Positions 41,179 through 49,800 of a stretch of 50,340 nt of DNA are shown here, piece by piece. The DNA is from Alistipes sp. GTDB lineage: Bacteria; Bacteroidota; Bacteroidia; Bacteroidales; Rikenellaceae. Every line of letters starts with the position of its first letter. The stretch's first letter is position 1. The position numbers were made by a program, and so were the translations under genes. Below the pieces are notes generated by a model. It was not told the origin of the DNA, made no database searches, and worked only from the letters and a program-made list of their open reading frames with translations. The DNA is taken from NCBI GenBank assembly GCA_029060215.1, contig JAIDUK010000020.1, positions 1-50,340 on the forward strand, written 5' to 3'.

Positions 41179-42903
41179 TCAGAACCGGAAACTGAGCGTC
41201 AGGGCCACGTTGTGGCGTGCGAACTCGGTGCGGTAGGTCGAACTCTCGGCGAACATCTGCTGCGGACCCTCGGGCGAATCGATCGTTTCGGCGACGTAGA
41301 ACAGGTAATAGTCGGCCGTGGTGTGCTTCATATGCTGATATGCCACGTCGAGCGTGCAGACCCGCGACAGCGCGAAGCCGATGCCTGCGCCGTAGTAGAG
41401 CGTCTGCTCGACGACGGGCTGCGCCATCACCGTACCTTTGCGCAGCATCGAACCGCTGTAGCCGAATCCGGCGCGCAGGGCCAACCCCGGCAACGCCTTG
41501 AATTCCGCACCCGCCCGCACGATGTTCGAACCTTGGAGCAGGTCGCGGAAAGTACTGCGATACGAAGCCTCCAACCCCTGACCGATCGGGTTGCCCTTCA
41601 TGCGGATGCCGTTGTACCAATCGCGCTCGTAATCGACCGAGATCACCGCCCGGTTGCCGAACGTATAGGATGCGCCCAACAACAGCCGGGCCGGAGAGGA
41701 GAAGGACCAGCCGTCGGGATTTTCGTCGTAGAGCAGCGGGGTGGTCATGTCGGCCGTGCCCGACGGTATATAACCTTTGTCGTCGGGGTGTACGGTCTCC
41801 GGGTCGGAGTTGCTGTTGGCATAGGCCATCGAAGCGGCCGAACTCTGGAACTTGCGGTCGAGCGAGTAATAGGTGGGCGTGTGGAACGCGGCGCCTATGC
41901 GCAACCCGGCGACGGGCCGATAGACGACGCCTATCTTGAAGTTGACGCCCGTGCCCTGCACGATCATCGCCTGATTGAGCCGGGCGTAGAGCAGCTGGTA
42001 GTCGAGCGAAGGGTCGGTGCCGTAGGGATGCTCCGCGCTCGGATCGGCATAGCGGTAGTCTTCGGCGTAGTCGACGTAGAGCTTTTGATGGATGCTCTGG
42101 ATGCCGAGCGTGGCGCCTATGTAGAACTTGTTTTCGATGTTGGCGCCGACCGAGAGGGCGTATTCGCCCGCCGAACCGCGGCTTTTGACCGTGTTGTAGT
42201 GCGTGATGTCGGCGTTGTTGCCGATCCACGTGGGCGCCCACTCGTTGTCGCCCGTCTGGTCGATCATGTAGGCCCGGTAGGCGAGGGCTGCGTTCCAATG
42301 CTGGGGCGCTATGCGGTCCCAATTCCACTGGCCCAGACCGTTGTTGTCGCGGAAACTCTCTTTCGAAACCTCGTCCCACATCAACTGCCGGGCGAAGAGG
42401 TCGGCCACGGTCGCCGCCTGCCCCGAACGCTGGTAGGAATAGTCGTAGTTGAAGTCGGCGATGCGGTTGTAGCCGAATCCGAAACTCAACCCGATCAATC
42501 CGTGCGTACGGTTGACCGCGTTGACGACCACGCCGAAGTTGGAGACCGAAAAACGGTTGGTGCCGTTCTTGCCGTAGGCACCCGCATCCGGCGTCGAACT
42601 TCGGGAGAAAGTCATCATCGGGGTGAGGGTCACCTCGCTCTTGCGGTACATGCCCAATCCGGCCGGGTTGATGGCCATCGACGAGACGTCGGCACCCAAT
42701 GAAGTGAAAGCCCCCGCCATGGCCATCGCGCGCGCCGTTCCGAAGTTGAACTGCGTCTGCGACAGACCGATCAGGTCGGCCGGCGTCATGATGTCGCGGT
42801 CGATCAGCATGCCGCCCATGTCGCGGTTGTAGCTCGTCTGCGCCGAAGCGGCGGCTGCCCCGGCCAGCAAAGCGGCCAACGTTATCCAGAGTGTACGTTT
42901 CAT
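41179..42903 (-). CDS. Outer-membrane protein, OmpP1/FadL/TodX family
   Basis: 574 residues with a signal peptide ending in AAAASAQ. The NPAGLGM motif (about 78-84) and the repeated amphipathic strands fit FadL-type transport barrels. The last residue is Phe (LTLSFRF), as in barrel proteins. These proteins import hydrophobic compounds; in Bacteroidetes the substrate is usually unknown. It is a single gene. The upstream region is occupied by the MITE-like element, whose inward-facing TIR may supply promoter sequence. Confidence 0.85.
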   Translation of the reverse strand: MKRTLWITLAALLAGAAAASAQTSYNRDMGGMLIDRDIMTPADLIGLSQTQFNFGTARAMAMAGAFTSLGADVSSMAINPAGLGMYRKSEVTLTPMMTFSRSSTPDAGAYGKNGTNRFSVSNFGVVVNAVNRTHGLIGLSFGFGYNRIADFNYDYSYQRSGQAATVADLFARQLMWDEVSKESFRDNNGLGQWNWDRIAPQHWNAALAYRAYMIDQTGDNEWAPTWIGNNADITHYNTVKSRGSAGEYALSVGANIENKFYIGATLGIQSIHQKLYVDYAEDYRYADPSAEHPYGTDPSLDYQLLYARLNQAMIVQGTGVNFKIGVVYRPVAGLRIGAAFHTPTYYSLDRKFQSSAASMAYANSNSDPETVHPDDKGYIPSGTADMTTPLLYDENPDGWSFSSPARLLLGASYTFGNRAVISVDYERDWYNGIRMKGNPIGQGLEASYRSTFRDLLQGSNIVRAGAEFKALPGLALRAGFGYSGSMLRKGTVMAQPVVEQTLYYGAGIGFALSRVCTLDVAYQHMKHTTADYYLFYVAETIDSPEGPQQMFAESSTYRTEFARHNVALTLSFRF

Positions 42904-42931
42904 GGCTGTGTCTGTTTTATCGGATCACGAT

Positions 42932-43212
42932 TATATATCTTGTTGTACCAACGGTGCTGTAATTTCGGTTCTTCCGGTTTTCCGACCGAAGCCCCTGCCT
43001 GAGGCGGGGGTTTGCGGAACAAGTTCCGCGTCTGCTGTGGCGGCTCGGCAATCCGAACAAGTTCCGATTGCTCTCGCCTGCTGCCGCAGTTGGGGGTGGG
43101 AACAGCGATTGCTCATAAAACCCCGCTCTTAGCGGGGCGCGGCAATAGCCGCGAGTTACAGCAGGCGGATTTAGAATTACGGTTCAAGAACGTTGGTACA
43201 TCAAAGTATATA
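42932..43212. mobile_element. MITE-like element (~281 bp) with 22-bp terminal inverted repeats
   Basis: The left end (42932-42953) and right end (43191-43212) are inverse complements with 19 of 22 positions matching, including a perfect TGTACCAACG/CGTTGGTACA core. GAT flanks both sides (42929-42931, 43213-43215), compatible with a 3-bp target duplication. The interior has no gene but several hairpins: GCGGAAC-AA-GTTCCGC near 43014, a one-mismatch CAATCCGAAC/GTTCCGATTG arm near 43051, and a CCTGCTG/CAGCAGG pair spanning 43078-43166. It lies in the gap between two genes. The transposase that would mobilise it is not in the window. Confidence 0.5.
43117..43137 (-). terminator. Terminator of the Ser/Gly-rich lipoprotein gene
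   Basis: CCCCGCT-CTT-AGCGGGG is followed on the minus strand by TTTTAT. It lies inside the MITE-like element, about 90 bp past the lipoprotein stop. Confidence 0.65.
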
Positions 43213-43225
43213 GATGGGTATCGGA

Positions 43226-44329
43226 TTAGCGTCCGCCGGCATTGCGGCTGCTGCCGCCGCCCGAACTGCCGCGATTGTACGAACCGCTCGAACCGCTTGA
43301 ACTGCTGCCCCGGTTGTAGGAGCTGCTCGAACCGCTCGACGAACTGCCCCGATTGTACGAACTGCCCGAGGAATTCGACGAACCGCCGCGGTTGTAGGTG
43401 TTGCCGCCCGAATTGTTGCGGTACGACGGGTTCGAGTAGCTGTTGCGGTTGCCGCGGTTCGACGTCGAACCCGGTTTGGCGCTCTGGCTGCCCGACTGGC
43501 TGCCCGACGAAGAACTGCGCACGCCGAAGCGGCTGCTGCTGCCGCGGTTGGGCGAAGTGCCCGATGTACCGAAACGCTGGTCGCGGGTGTAATAGCGGTT
43601 ACCCGACGAAGGCGGCGCGTAGGGGTTGGCCCTGTGCACGATGTTCGAGGCGTAGGGACGGGGCGGGCGCCCGTGTCCGTGTCCGCCCCAATGCGGATGG
43701 CCCCATCCCCAGCCGGGATAATACCACGGATCGTACCACGAACCGAACCCCCAGCCCCACGAACCGAACGAGAATCCCCAACTATAGTAAGGACGCCAGC
43801 TCCAACCGTAGTACCACGGGTCCATGTAGACCGACGGGCGGCCCCAAGTGCCGAACATGGCGGTGATGTATTTGGGCTCGACCCACACCTCGTCGCCCAT
43901 GACCATGACGTTGTAGAACGCCGGGTCGTAGGCCGACACGTAGTGGAACGAATTGCCGTAGCGGAAGTCGTAGTAGCTCGACGGCAGCCGGTAGGTCGGC
44001 GACTCGAACCCTCGCAGGCGCCGGGCGTAGGCGCTTTCGTAGGTGTCGGCCAATACTGCTTCGTAGGGGTTCGTCGCGGATTCGTAGTAGCGCTGCTGCG
44101 CCGCATTGGCTTCGGCTTCGGCCAGCCGGGCCTCCCATTCCGCTTTGCGCGCCTCGGCTTCGGCCTTTTTCCGTTCGGCTTCGGCCTGCTGGCGCCGGGC
44201 GATCTCCGCCTTGTCGTGGATGGCATAGAGGTCGTCGTTCCCGTATCCTGCCGAGGCGAAGTATGCCGACGAACATCCTGTCAGCCCTGCCGCCGCGGCC
44301 GCTCCGATGATGAATATCCACTTTTTCAT
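43226..44329 (-). CDS. Low-complexity Tyr/Trp- and Ser/Gly/Asn-rich lipoprotein
   Basis: 367 residues. Lipobox GLTGC (Cys19). Residues ~35-80 are an Ala/Glu/Lys/Arg-rich helix probably forming a coiled coil. The centre is rich in Trp, Tyr and Gly (SFGSWGWGFGSWYDPWYYPG). The last ~110 residues are Ser/Gly/Asn/Arg with repeated YNRGSS units. It is likely an envelope or surface lipoprotein; the function is not recognised. The start is the ATG at 44329 because it opens the lipoprotein signal. The promoter lies at 44512-44543. Confidence 0.75.
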   Translation of the reverse strand: MKKWIFIIGAAAAAGLTGCSSAYFASAGYGNDDLYAIHDKAEIARRQQAEAERKKAEAEARKAEWEARLAEAEANAAQQRYYESATNPYEAVLADTYESAYARRLRGFESPTYRLPSSYYDFRYGNSFHYVSAYDPAFYNVMVMGDEVWVEPKYITAMFGTWGRPSVYMDPWYYGWSWRPYYSWGFSFGSWGWGFGSWYDPWYYPGWGWGHPHWGGHGHGRPPRPYASNIVHRANPYAPPSSGNRYYTRDQRFGTSGTSPNRGSSSRFGVRSSSSGSQSGSQSAKPGSTSNRGNRNSYSNPSYRNNSGGNTYNRGGSSNSSGSSYNRGSSSSGSSSSYNRGSSSSGSSGSYNRGSSGGGSSRNAGGR

Positions 44330-44511
44330 AACGCGCTTGTTGTTAAGGTCGTCTGTTTGTTGAACCAACGGAATTCGGTGCCGATTTAGTATCGTCCGTG
44401 CCGACAATCGGTTGGGATCCGCGCCTTTTCTTCGTCGCTTCCCGGCAAAAATGGTGCAATCTTGCGACCGATTCCGTCGTTGTATCGGTCGTCGCCGACG
44501 ACCGTTTCGGA
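44330..44511 (-). other. Long 5' leader of the low-complexity lipoprotein gene
   Basis: About 175 nt lie between the predicted transcription start and the ATG. No recognised riboswitch or leader peptide is visible. Confidence 0.4.
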
Positions 44512-44543
44512 CAAAGATAGCGCAAGTCGACTGCAATGCCAAA
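44512..44543 (-). promoter_or_regulatory. Promoter of the low-complexity lipoprotein gene
   Basis: On the minus strand: TTTG (44540-44543), 20-bp spacer, TATCTTTG (44512-44519). The remaining 44544-44770 holds nothing recognisable. Confidence 0.7.
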
Positions 44544-44770
44544 TTTATTTGGGTATTGTTGAGGGGCGGCCGAATCTTCCACGAAGATTGCCGATATGCA
44601 AGGGGCGCAAGCGAGTATGCTTGTTCGCGCTTCGCCGAGCGGGGCGCACCGGCGAAATCGGAGGTAAATATTATTCGGTCCCGATAGGTCGTGCCCCGGG
44701 TTTCGCGGGTGTTTTGTGTGTTTTTGTATTTTTTTTCGGGGCGATGATAGCGGATAATAAAAATTATTCC

Positions 44771-44778
44771 TATATTTG
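44771..44778 (+). promoter_or_regulatory. -7 element of tRNA-Ser
   Basis: TATATTTG, 35 bp before the tRNA 5' end; the -33 half is not clear. Confidence 0.55.
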
Positions 44779-44813
44779 CAGTCCCGAAACGCGATTTTCG
44801 CGGTCCGGGTTTC

Positions 44814-44903
44814 GGAGAGATGCCGGAGTGGTCGATCGGGCCGCACTCGAAATGCGGTGTACGGGCAACTGTACCGGGGGTTCGAATCCCTCTCTCTCCG
44901 CCA
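44814..44903 (+). tRNA. tRNA-Ser (CGA), CCA encoded
   Basis: A 7-bp acceptor stem GGAGAGA/TCTCTCC, discriminator G, and encoded CCA at 44901-44903. The anticodon loop reads ACTCGAAAT with anticodon CGA (reads UCG, Ser). The long variable arm (GTGTACGGGCAACTGTAC) is typical of class II tRNAs. The T loop is TTCGAAT. It marks the left border of the accessory region and is a plausible integration target. Confidence 0.93.
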
Positions 44904-44926
44904 AAGTACGATGAAAAGAAAAGCGA

Positions 44927-44965
44927 TTTCCTGTAAACGATTGGTTTACAGGAAATTTTTATTTT
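44927..44965 (+). terminator. Terminator after tRNA-Ser
   Basis: TTTCCTGTAAAC (44927-44938) pairs with GTTTACAGGAAA (44944-44955), followed by TTTTTATTTTT. Confidence 0.85.
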
Positions 44966-45198
44966 TAGACCAATAGAACGAAAGTGCATATCGAAGCATA
45001 TTCGCGGTGTCTTTCGGTGTACCTGACAGGGGCCGAAGAAAGTACCGAATTAGCATCCAATGCGCTCTATTGCATCTTGATGTCGACAGGATCCGGTGCG
45101 CATCGACGGCATCGTCGTATCGCGCAATACGCCGCTCTCTACGGGCAGACGACCATTGCAATACTCCGCTTTCTTATTTTCGAGAACTATCTTCGGAA
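44966..45198. other. Border segment between tRNA-Ser and ParDE
   Basis: About 230 bp of intermediate GC content with only short, unconvincing frames on both strands. It may be decayed coding DNA or the border of an integrated element. I see no repeat of the tRNA 3' end within the window. Confidence 0.4.
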
Positions 45199-45501
45199 TC
45201 ATTCTCGTATCCTGTTTTCCAAATCCATGCGTTCGTGCAGGATTCTGACGATCTCTATTGTTTTTTCGGAAATAGTCCGATAGAAGACGATGTGCTTCCC
45301 CATTCGGTAGCCGTATAATTCGGCCATGATTTCCGCGTACTCTCGGCCCAACGGTCGAGAACTGTCGGCTATTTGACGGCAGGTATCCACGAGCAACGCA
45401 TAATACTTGTCGGCTTGGACCTCCGACCATGTTTCGACCGTGTAATTCCAGATGTTCGTGAGGTCTTCGACGGCCTTGTTCGAGAAAAGCAGATCAGCCA
45501 T
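45199..45501 (-). CDS. parE: ParE/RelE-superfamily toxin
   Basis: 100 residues. The fold signature is clear: MADLLFSNKAVEDLTNIWNY at the start, then RPLGREY and the C-terminal GKHIVFYRTIS and IVRILHERMD segments that are typical of ParE. Such toxins poison DNA gyrase or, in RelE relatives, cleave mRNA; which applies here cannot be told. It overlaps the antitoxin stop by 8 bp, giving translational coupling. The pair is probably an addiction module of the island. Confidence 0.88.
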   Translation of the reverse strand: MADLLFSNKAVEDLTNIWNYTVETWSEVQADKYYALLVDTCRQIADSSRPLGREYAEIMAELYGYRMGKHIVFYRTISEKTIEIVRILHERMDLENRIRE

Positions 45502-45739
45502 TTTTCCGCTGCATTTTCAACGTCCGCAGATGTTGTTCGGGATCGAACCCTACGGCGATGCCGCTTCTCACGCCCTCGTCGATTGCGCTCTTCAACGCCA
45601 CGACACTGTTTTCCTGCTCCTCCAAAAGCCGCAGGCCGGCGCGCACCACCTCGCTGGCATTGTTATAACGTCCCTGTGCAATCGTGGACTGGATAAAATT
45701 CTCAAAATAGGCTCCCAAAGCTACCGATGTCGTTTTCAT
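45494..45739 (-). CDS. parD: ParD-like ribbon-helix-helix antitoxin
   Basis: 81 residues. The N-terminal RHH domain (MKTTSVALGAYFENFIQSTI) binds DNA as a dimer; ASEVVRAGLRLLEEQE is the classical CopG/ParD helix. The C-terminal part wraps the toxin. It is the first gene of the operon. A perfect promoter with an embedded palindrome (45764-45780) supports autoregulation. Confidence 0.9.
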   Translation of the reverse strand: MKTTSVALGAYFENFIQSTIAQGRYNNASEVVRAGLRLLEEQENSVVALKSAIDEGVRSGIAVGFDPEQHLRTLKMQRKNG

Positions 45740-45758
45740 AAGCTGCCTCTTTTTTTTG

Positions 45759-45789
45759 CAAAGTTACCAATATTTGGTAATGATGCAAA
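45759..45789 (-). promoter_or_regulatory. parDE promoter with embedded operator palindrome
   Basis: On the minus strand: TTTG (45786-45789), 19-bp spacer, TAACTTTG (45759-45766). The palindrome TTACCAA-TAT-TTGGTAA (45764-45780) lies in the spacer and overlaps the -7 element, where a ParD dimer would block RNA polymerase. Confidence 0.8.
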
Positions 45790-45824
45790 TTTTTGGCCGC
45801 AGTTCAACTTTTATTTCGTTCTTT

Positions 45825-45858
45825 GCAAACTTAAGTTTGCGGACTTCTTTTAGAAGTC
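45825..45858. repeat. Two adjacent palindromes at the recombinase gene 3' end
   Basis: GCAAACTTAAGTTTGC (45825-45840) is a perfect 16-bp palindrome. GACTTCT-TTT-AGAAGTC (45842-45858) follows after one base and touches the stop codon of the recombinase. They could be a terminator pair or a recombination-related site. Confidence 0.55.
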
Positions 45859-46787
45859 TATATCCTCCTGCGCGGGTGCTTGGTTTGCAGAATCTGTCGC
45901 TGTTTGTTTGGATTGACATGTGTGTAAATCTGCGTTGTGGCGATCGAACTATGGCCCAGCAAACTTTGGATATATCGAACGTCGACATCCTCTTCCAATA
46001 ACAGCGTTGCAAACGTATGCCTAAACGTGTGCGGCGTAATATGTTTTTCAATACCCGTAGCAGAAACAATATGCCGAATCATCTGACGCACCGATTGTGT
46101 AGATAAACCTCGGTGCAGTCGGTTGGTAAAGAACGGAGCCTGCGATTCGCAAGCTCCGTTTCTTAATTCAAGCCAATGATGCAATGCTTTCCATGTTTCC
46201 GGCTGGCAAATATGAATGATTCGTTCTTTGTTTCCCTTGCCGATAATTCGGACTTCTCCGATCTCCATATTAATGTCTTTATTTCGAAGGCTGCATAATT
46301 CGCTGACCCGCATACCTGAGGCAAACAGTAATTCAACAACGGCAATATTCCGGATAACAGCCTTATATGAATAAGTATTTTCAGGATATTCGGAGATTCG
46401 ATGATAGAGGAAAGTAAGTATACGGCGCATTTCCTCGATTGTCATCACGACGGGGAGCCGTAGGGGTTCTTTCATCCTGATCTGCATCTTGCGCATCGGA
46501 TTGATATAATCCTCGCATTCGCATTCCAGATAATTTAACATCGATCGCAGCGTTGCGATTTTCCGCTTGATTGTCTTATGCTTGAAGTGAGCAATGGCTT
46601 GAAGATAATGCTTGATATCGGTTTTCGACATAGTGAATATGTCTGTCGTTCCGCCTATGATTTCCGCCATCTGCTGCAGATCGGCCTGATACGCACGAAT
46701 CGTCTTCTCGTCCAATTTCTTCTCGAAACGGCAATGCCATAGGAATTCCCCGATCGCCGCCGCGATCTCTTTCTTCTCCTGTTCCAT
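45858..46787 (-). CDS. XerC/XerD-like tyrosine recombinase
   Basis: 309 residues. The N-terminal SAM-like core-binding domain (about 8-90) precedes the catalytic domain (about 112-300). Catalytic residues are all present: Arg160 (GMRVSELC), Lys184 region (IIGKGNKE), His253 and Arg256 (HTFRH), His279 (LLGHSS) and Tyr288 (QIYTH). It is therefore probably active. It is located 67 bp from the divergent STAND gene and about 1 kb from tRNA-Ser, the usual layout for a mobile-island integrase, although XerCD-like phase-variation invertases look similar. GC content is intermediate. The start codon overlaps an inverted repeat. Confidence 0.9.
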   Translation of the reverse strand: MEQEKKEIAAAIGEFLWHCRFEKKLDEKTIRAYQADLQQMAEIIGGTTDIFTMSKTDIKHYLQAIAHFKHKTIKRKIATLRSMLNYLECECEDYINPMRKMQIRMKEPLRLPVVMTIEEMRRILTFLYHRISEYPENTYSYKAVIRNIAVVELLFASGMRVSELCSLRNKDINMEIGEVRIIGKGNKERIIHICQPETWKALHHWLELRNGACESQAPFFTNRLHRGLSTQSVRQMIRHIVSATGIEKHITPHTFRHTFATLLLEEDVDVRYIQSLLGHSSIATTQIYTHVNPNKQRQILQTKHPRRRI

Positions 46788-46814
46788 ACTTGGGATTTTA
46801 ATTTACCCAAGTAT
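46786..46814. promoter_or_regulatory. 9-bp inverted repeat in the recombinase/STAND divergent gap
   Basis: ATACTTGGG (46786-46794) and CCCAAGTAT (46806-46814) with an 11-bp AT-rich spacer. It covers the recombinase start codon. It could be an operator controlling both genes or a binding site for the recombinase itself. Confidence 0.6.
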
Positions 46815-46854
46815 AAAACTTTATCCTGAACTCAACAACCGATAATTAAAGATT

Positions 46855-49800
46855 ATGGATACTCGTATTGATAAAATATGGTCATTAATATGGGAGGTAA
46901 TTAATAATGATGTTAAGTTAGAGGTTGCTTCGTATTTGATTTTGCAAGCTCAAAATGACCGAAATCAATGGAATTTAAGACCTCGTACTCGAGATGGTAG
47001 TAGAGATGTTGAAAACATTAATGAACGAGGAACATACTATTGTGAAGCGAAATATAGAGGTTCAGATAAACTAGCAATGTGCGATGTTGGAGACGACATC
47101 TCGAATGCTATTCTGAATAAAATAGACAAATTGTTTATTACGACTAATACAAATATTCGGCAAGATCTTTTTTCATATGTGGAAAAATTCAATCAATCGG
47201 ATGTAACAATTAAAAAACTCACTATCGAATTAATTGACGGATCTAGATTTCAACAATTTATCATAATAGAAAATCCAAATAACCTCTATTCATATCTAGA
47301 TGATATAACAGTTACGGGATATCATGGGAAAGATGCAGCAAAGAAAGCATTGGGAGCTAAAGCGACGTATCAAAAGATCGGTAGGGAAATTATCAATCGG
47401 TTATATCGAATTAAAAACGATCATACAAATTTATTCATCTGCAATCCTCAATTAAATCGCCTTGATAAAGTTGACGATAGAATCAATATATCAGATTTTT
47501 TCATAACAAATTTTGCATACATTTCCAATAAAGAATATTCGTATTGGCCTTCAAATAATGTCAAAATAATAATTGGCGCGGAATTCACGTGCCAGATCAA
47601 CATAAAAAATTTGTTCGCTAATACTATAAATTACTGCATTGAAATAAGATCCGATGTTGGAGTTCAAATATTCCACCCACACAATGTAAAAGATGATTTT
47701 TTATTTATAGAAAATTCAATTGCGTCGTATTCCACAGCGAATATCGATATCTTATGTAAGGTATATGATATTCCAAATACTTTCGATATAATTATAAAAC
47801 CTGTTGAATTAAAAGAATATGAAGTAAAATACAGTTTGGATAGGAACTCTTTCGATAATAGATTACTACATACTCCATTTCTTACAACTTATCAAAATCT
47901 ATTGATCGAAGAATTTATTCATAATACAGAAGTATCCCAATCCAAAATGTCTCTTACGATATTCAAGGGAATTGGAGGTGTGGGGAAGTCCACTATTATA
48001 AATATGATATGCGATAGGATTCGCAGTAAAAACTATACGTGTTACCATATATTGCATTTCCCATTCGCCGACATGGTGGAAATAGCAAAAGAAATACTGA
48101 TTGATTTTATAAATATTGGAAATTTAGTTAAGGAGTCCGATTATTCGCGAGTAATTAAGGCAATGCTCTTTAATGATACCGAAGAAGAATGTCGAATTAT
48201 TATAGATCAGTTATTTTCAAATGAGAATAAAAAACTATTCGATTTGCATAGTACTGAAATATTAGCAAAACTTGTAAGTAATGTTTTATACGAAATATCG
48301 AAACACAAACGTATTCTGTTAATTATAGAGGATATCCATATAGCAAATAAATCTTCATTGGACTTTATTTTAGGAATTGCTTGTAATACCAATCTCAGGT
48401 ATACAGATATAAATATAATATTGGCAGAGCGCATTGAATTGCATTCTAATAAGAATTTTAATATTGTTGAATTTTATAACGCGTTATATGCAACATGCGA
48501 AAATTCAATTAGAAAATATCAACTTGATGATTTTTCGATTAAAGATGCTCAATCTTTAGTAGATCATTACATTGATTATGATAAAAAAGATCGAGATTTC
48601 ATTTTAAATAAAATAGTTGAAATTGCAGGAAGAATCCCTTTTAATATTGTCCATTTTCTTTTGTCGATATTTACATCAACGGATGCAACATTCCAATCCG
48701 ATGGATTATTGCATGTACACAAGCACAATTTGGAATTGGATGGTTACAACAGCAATACCATAATAGAAAACCGGTTTAAAAATGCCATTAAAGACTCGTC
48801 TTTATATGGGGCTATTTTGTGCTATTTAGTAATATTTAAGAACAGATTGCCAAAACATATCTTACCATCATTATTCCCAGAATCCGTTTTCGAGGATCTG
48901 AAATATCTCCAAGAACATAGATTTATATTTATAGAGACGTTTTTTGTACGATTCGACCACGAAACATTATATCGGATATTTACCGATACTATAAAACAAT
49001 ACTTAACGATCGACGAAATCGAACACTATGCAGTTACAGCTTGCAATAATATCAATGAATATTCTATAGAAACGCAAATCAATATCCTCTATTATTGCCC
49101 CAGCCAGTATGATAAGCAGTTTAACGATTTATGTTTGCAATATATTGATAATTTGATAGATATAGAGGATAAAAAAAGAGCTGTTGAATATTGCGACTTT
49201 TTTCTCTCAAAGCATAGGGACAAAACAGATATTGACATATTATTATTATGTGCATCTGTAAAAGAAACGAAATACAATGTGGCGAAAGAATATTCTGATA
49301 TAAATGAAGTCATTCAATGTTCTTTGGAATTAGAGAAAGAGTTGGATTCTTATTGCATAGGTGATAGTTATAAGGAGCGTATTAATAATATTAAATGTCG
49401 ATTGTACGCTAATTTGGGAAGCGCATATCAGCAAGTACCGAATACTCGTCGCTCTCTGTGGTATTTAAACAAACAAAAACAAATGTTAAAGGATCACGAC
49501 CCTCGTCTATGCGTTTTATATAATAGATTGGGGGTAAGCTACAGGATGCGCCATGAGATGGATCTGTCAATATCGTTTCTCGCCAAAAGTCTCAGACTTG
49601 CATTTTTTCATCACAACTATTATTTAATATATCATAATTATTTAGATATCTCTGGATGTTTTATGACCTTGGGAAATATAGATGCTGCGAAAAAATATAT
49701 GCATAAAGCCACAAACATCGATTATACTAAATTTGGCAATAGACAGCAAGTTGGATATATCGATTGCTGGAATATGTTTTATTATCAACAAGTTTTATTC

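Noticed and set aside
39959..42379. An 806-codon minus-strand frame
   Set aside because: It overlaps the catalase gene on the opposite strand and the OmpP1-like gene in the wrong frame. No family resemblance.
42931..43116. A 61-codon frame inside the MITE-like element
   Set aside because: It runs through the hairpins of the element, is Cys/Arg-rich and lacks any coding signature.
44946..45430. Short open frames on both strands between tRNA-Ser and parE
   Set aside because: They overlap each other, the tRNA terminator or parE, and have no recognisable features.
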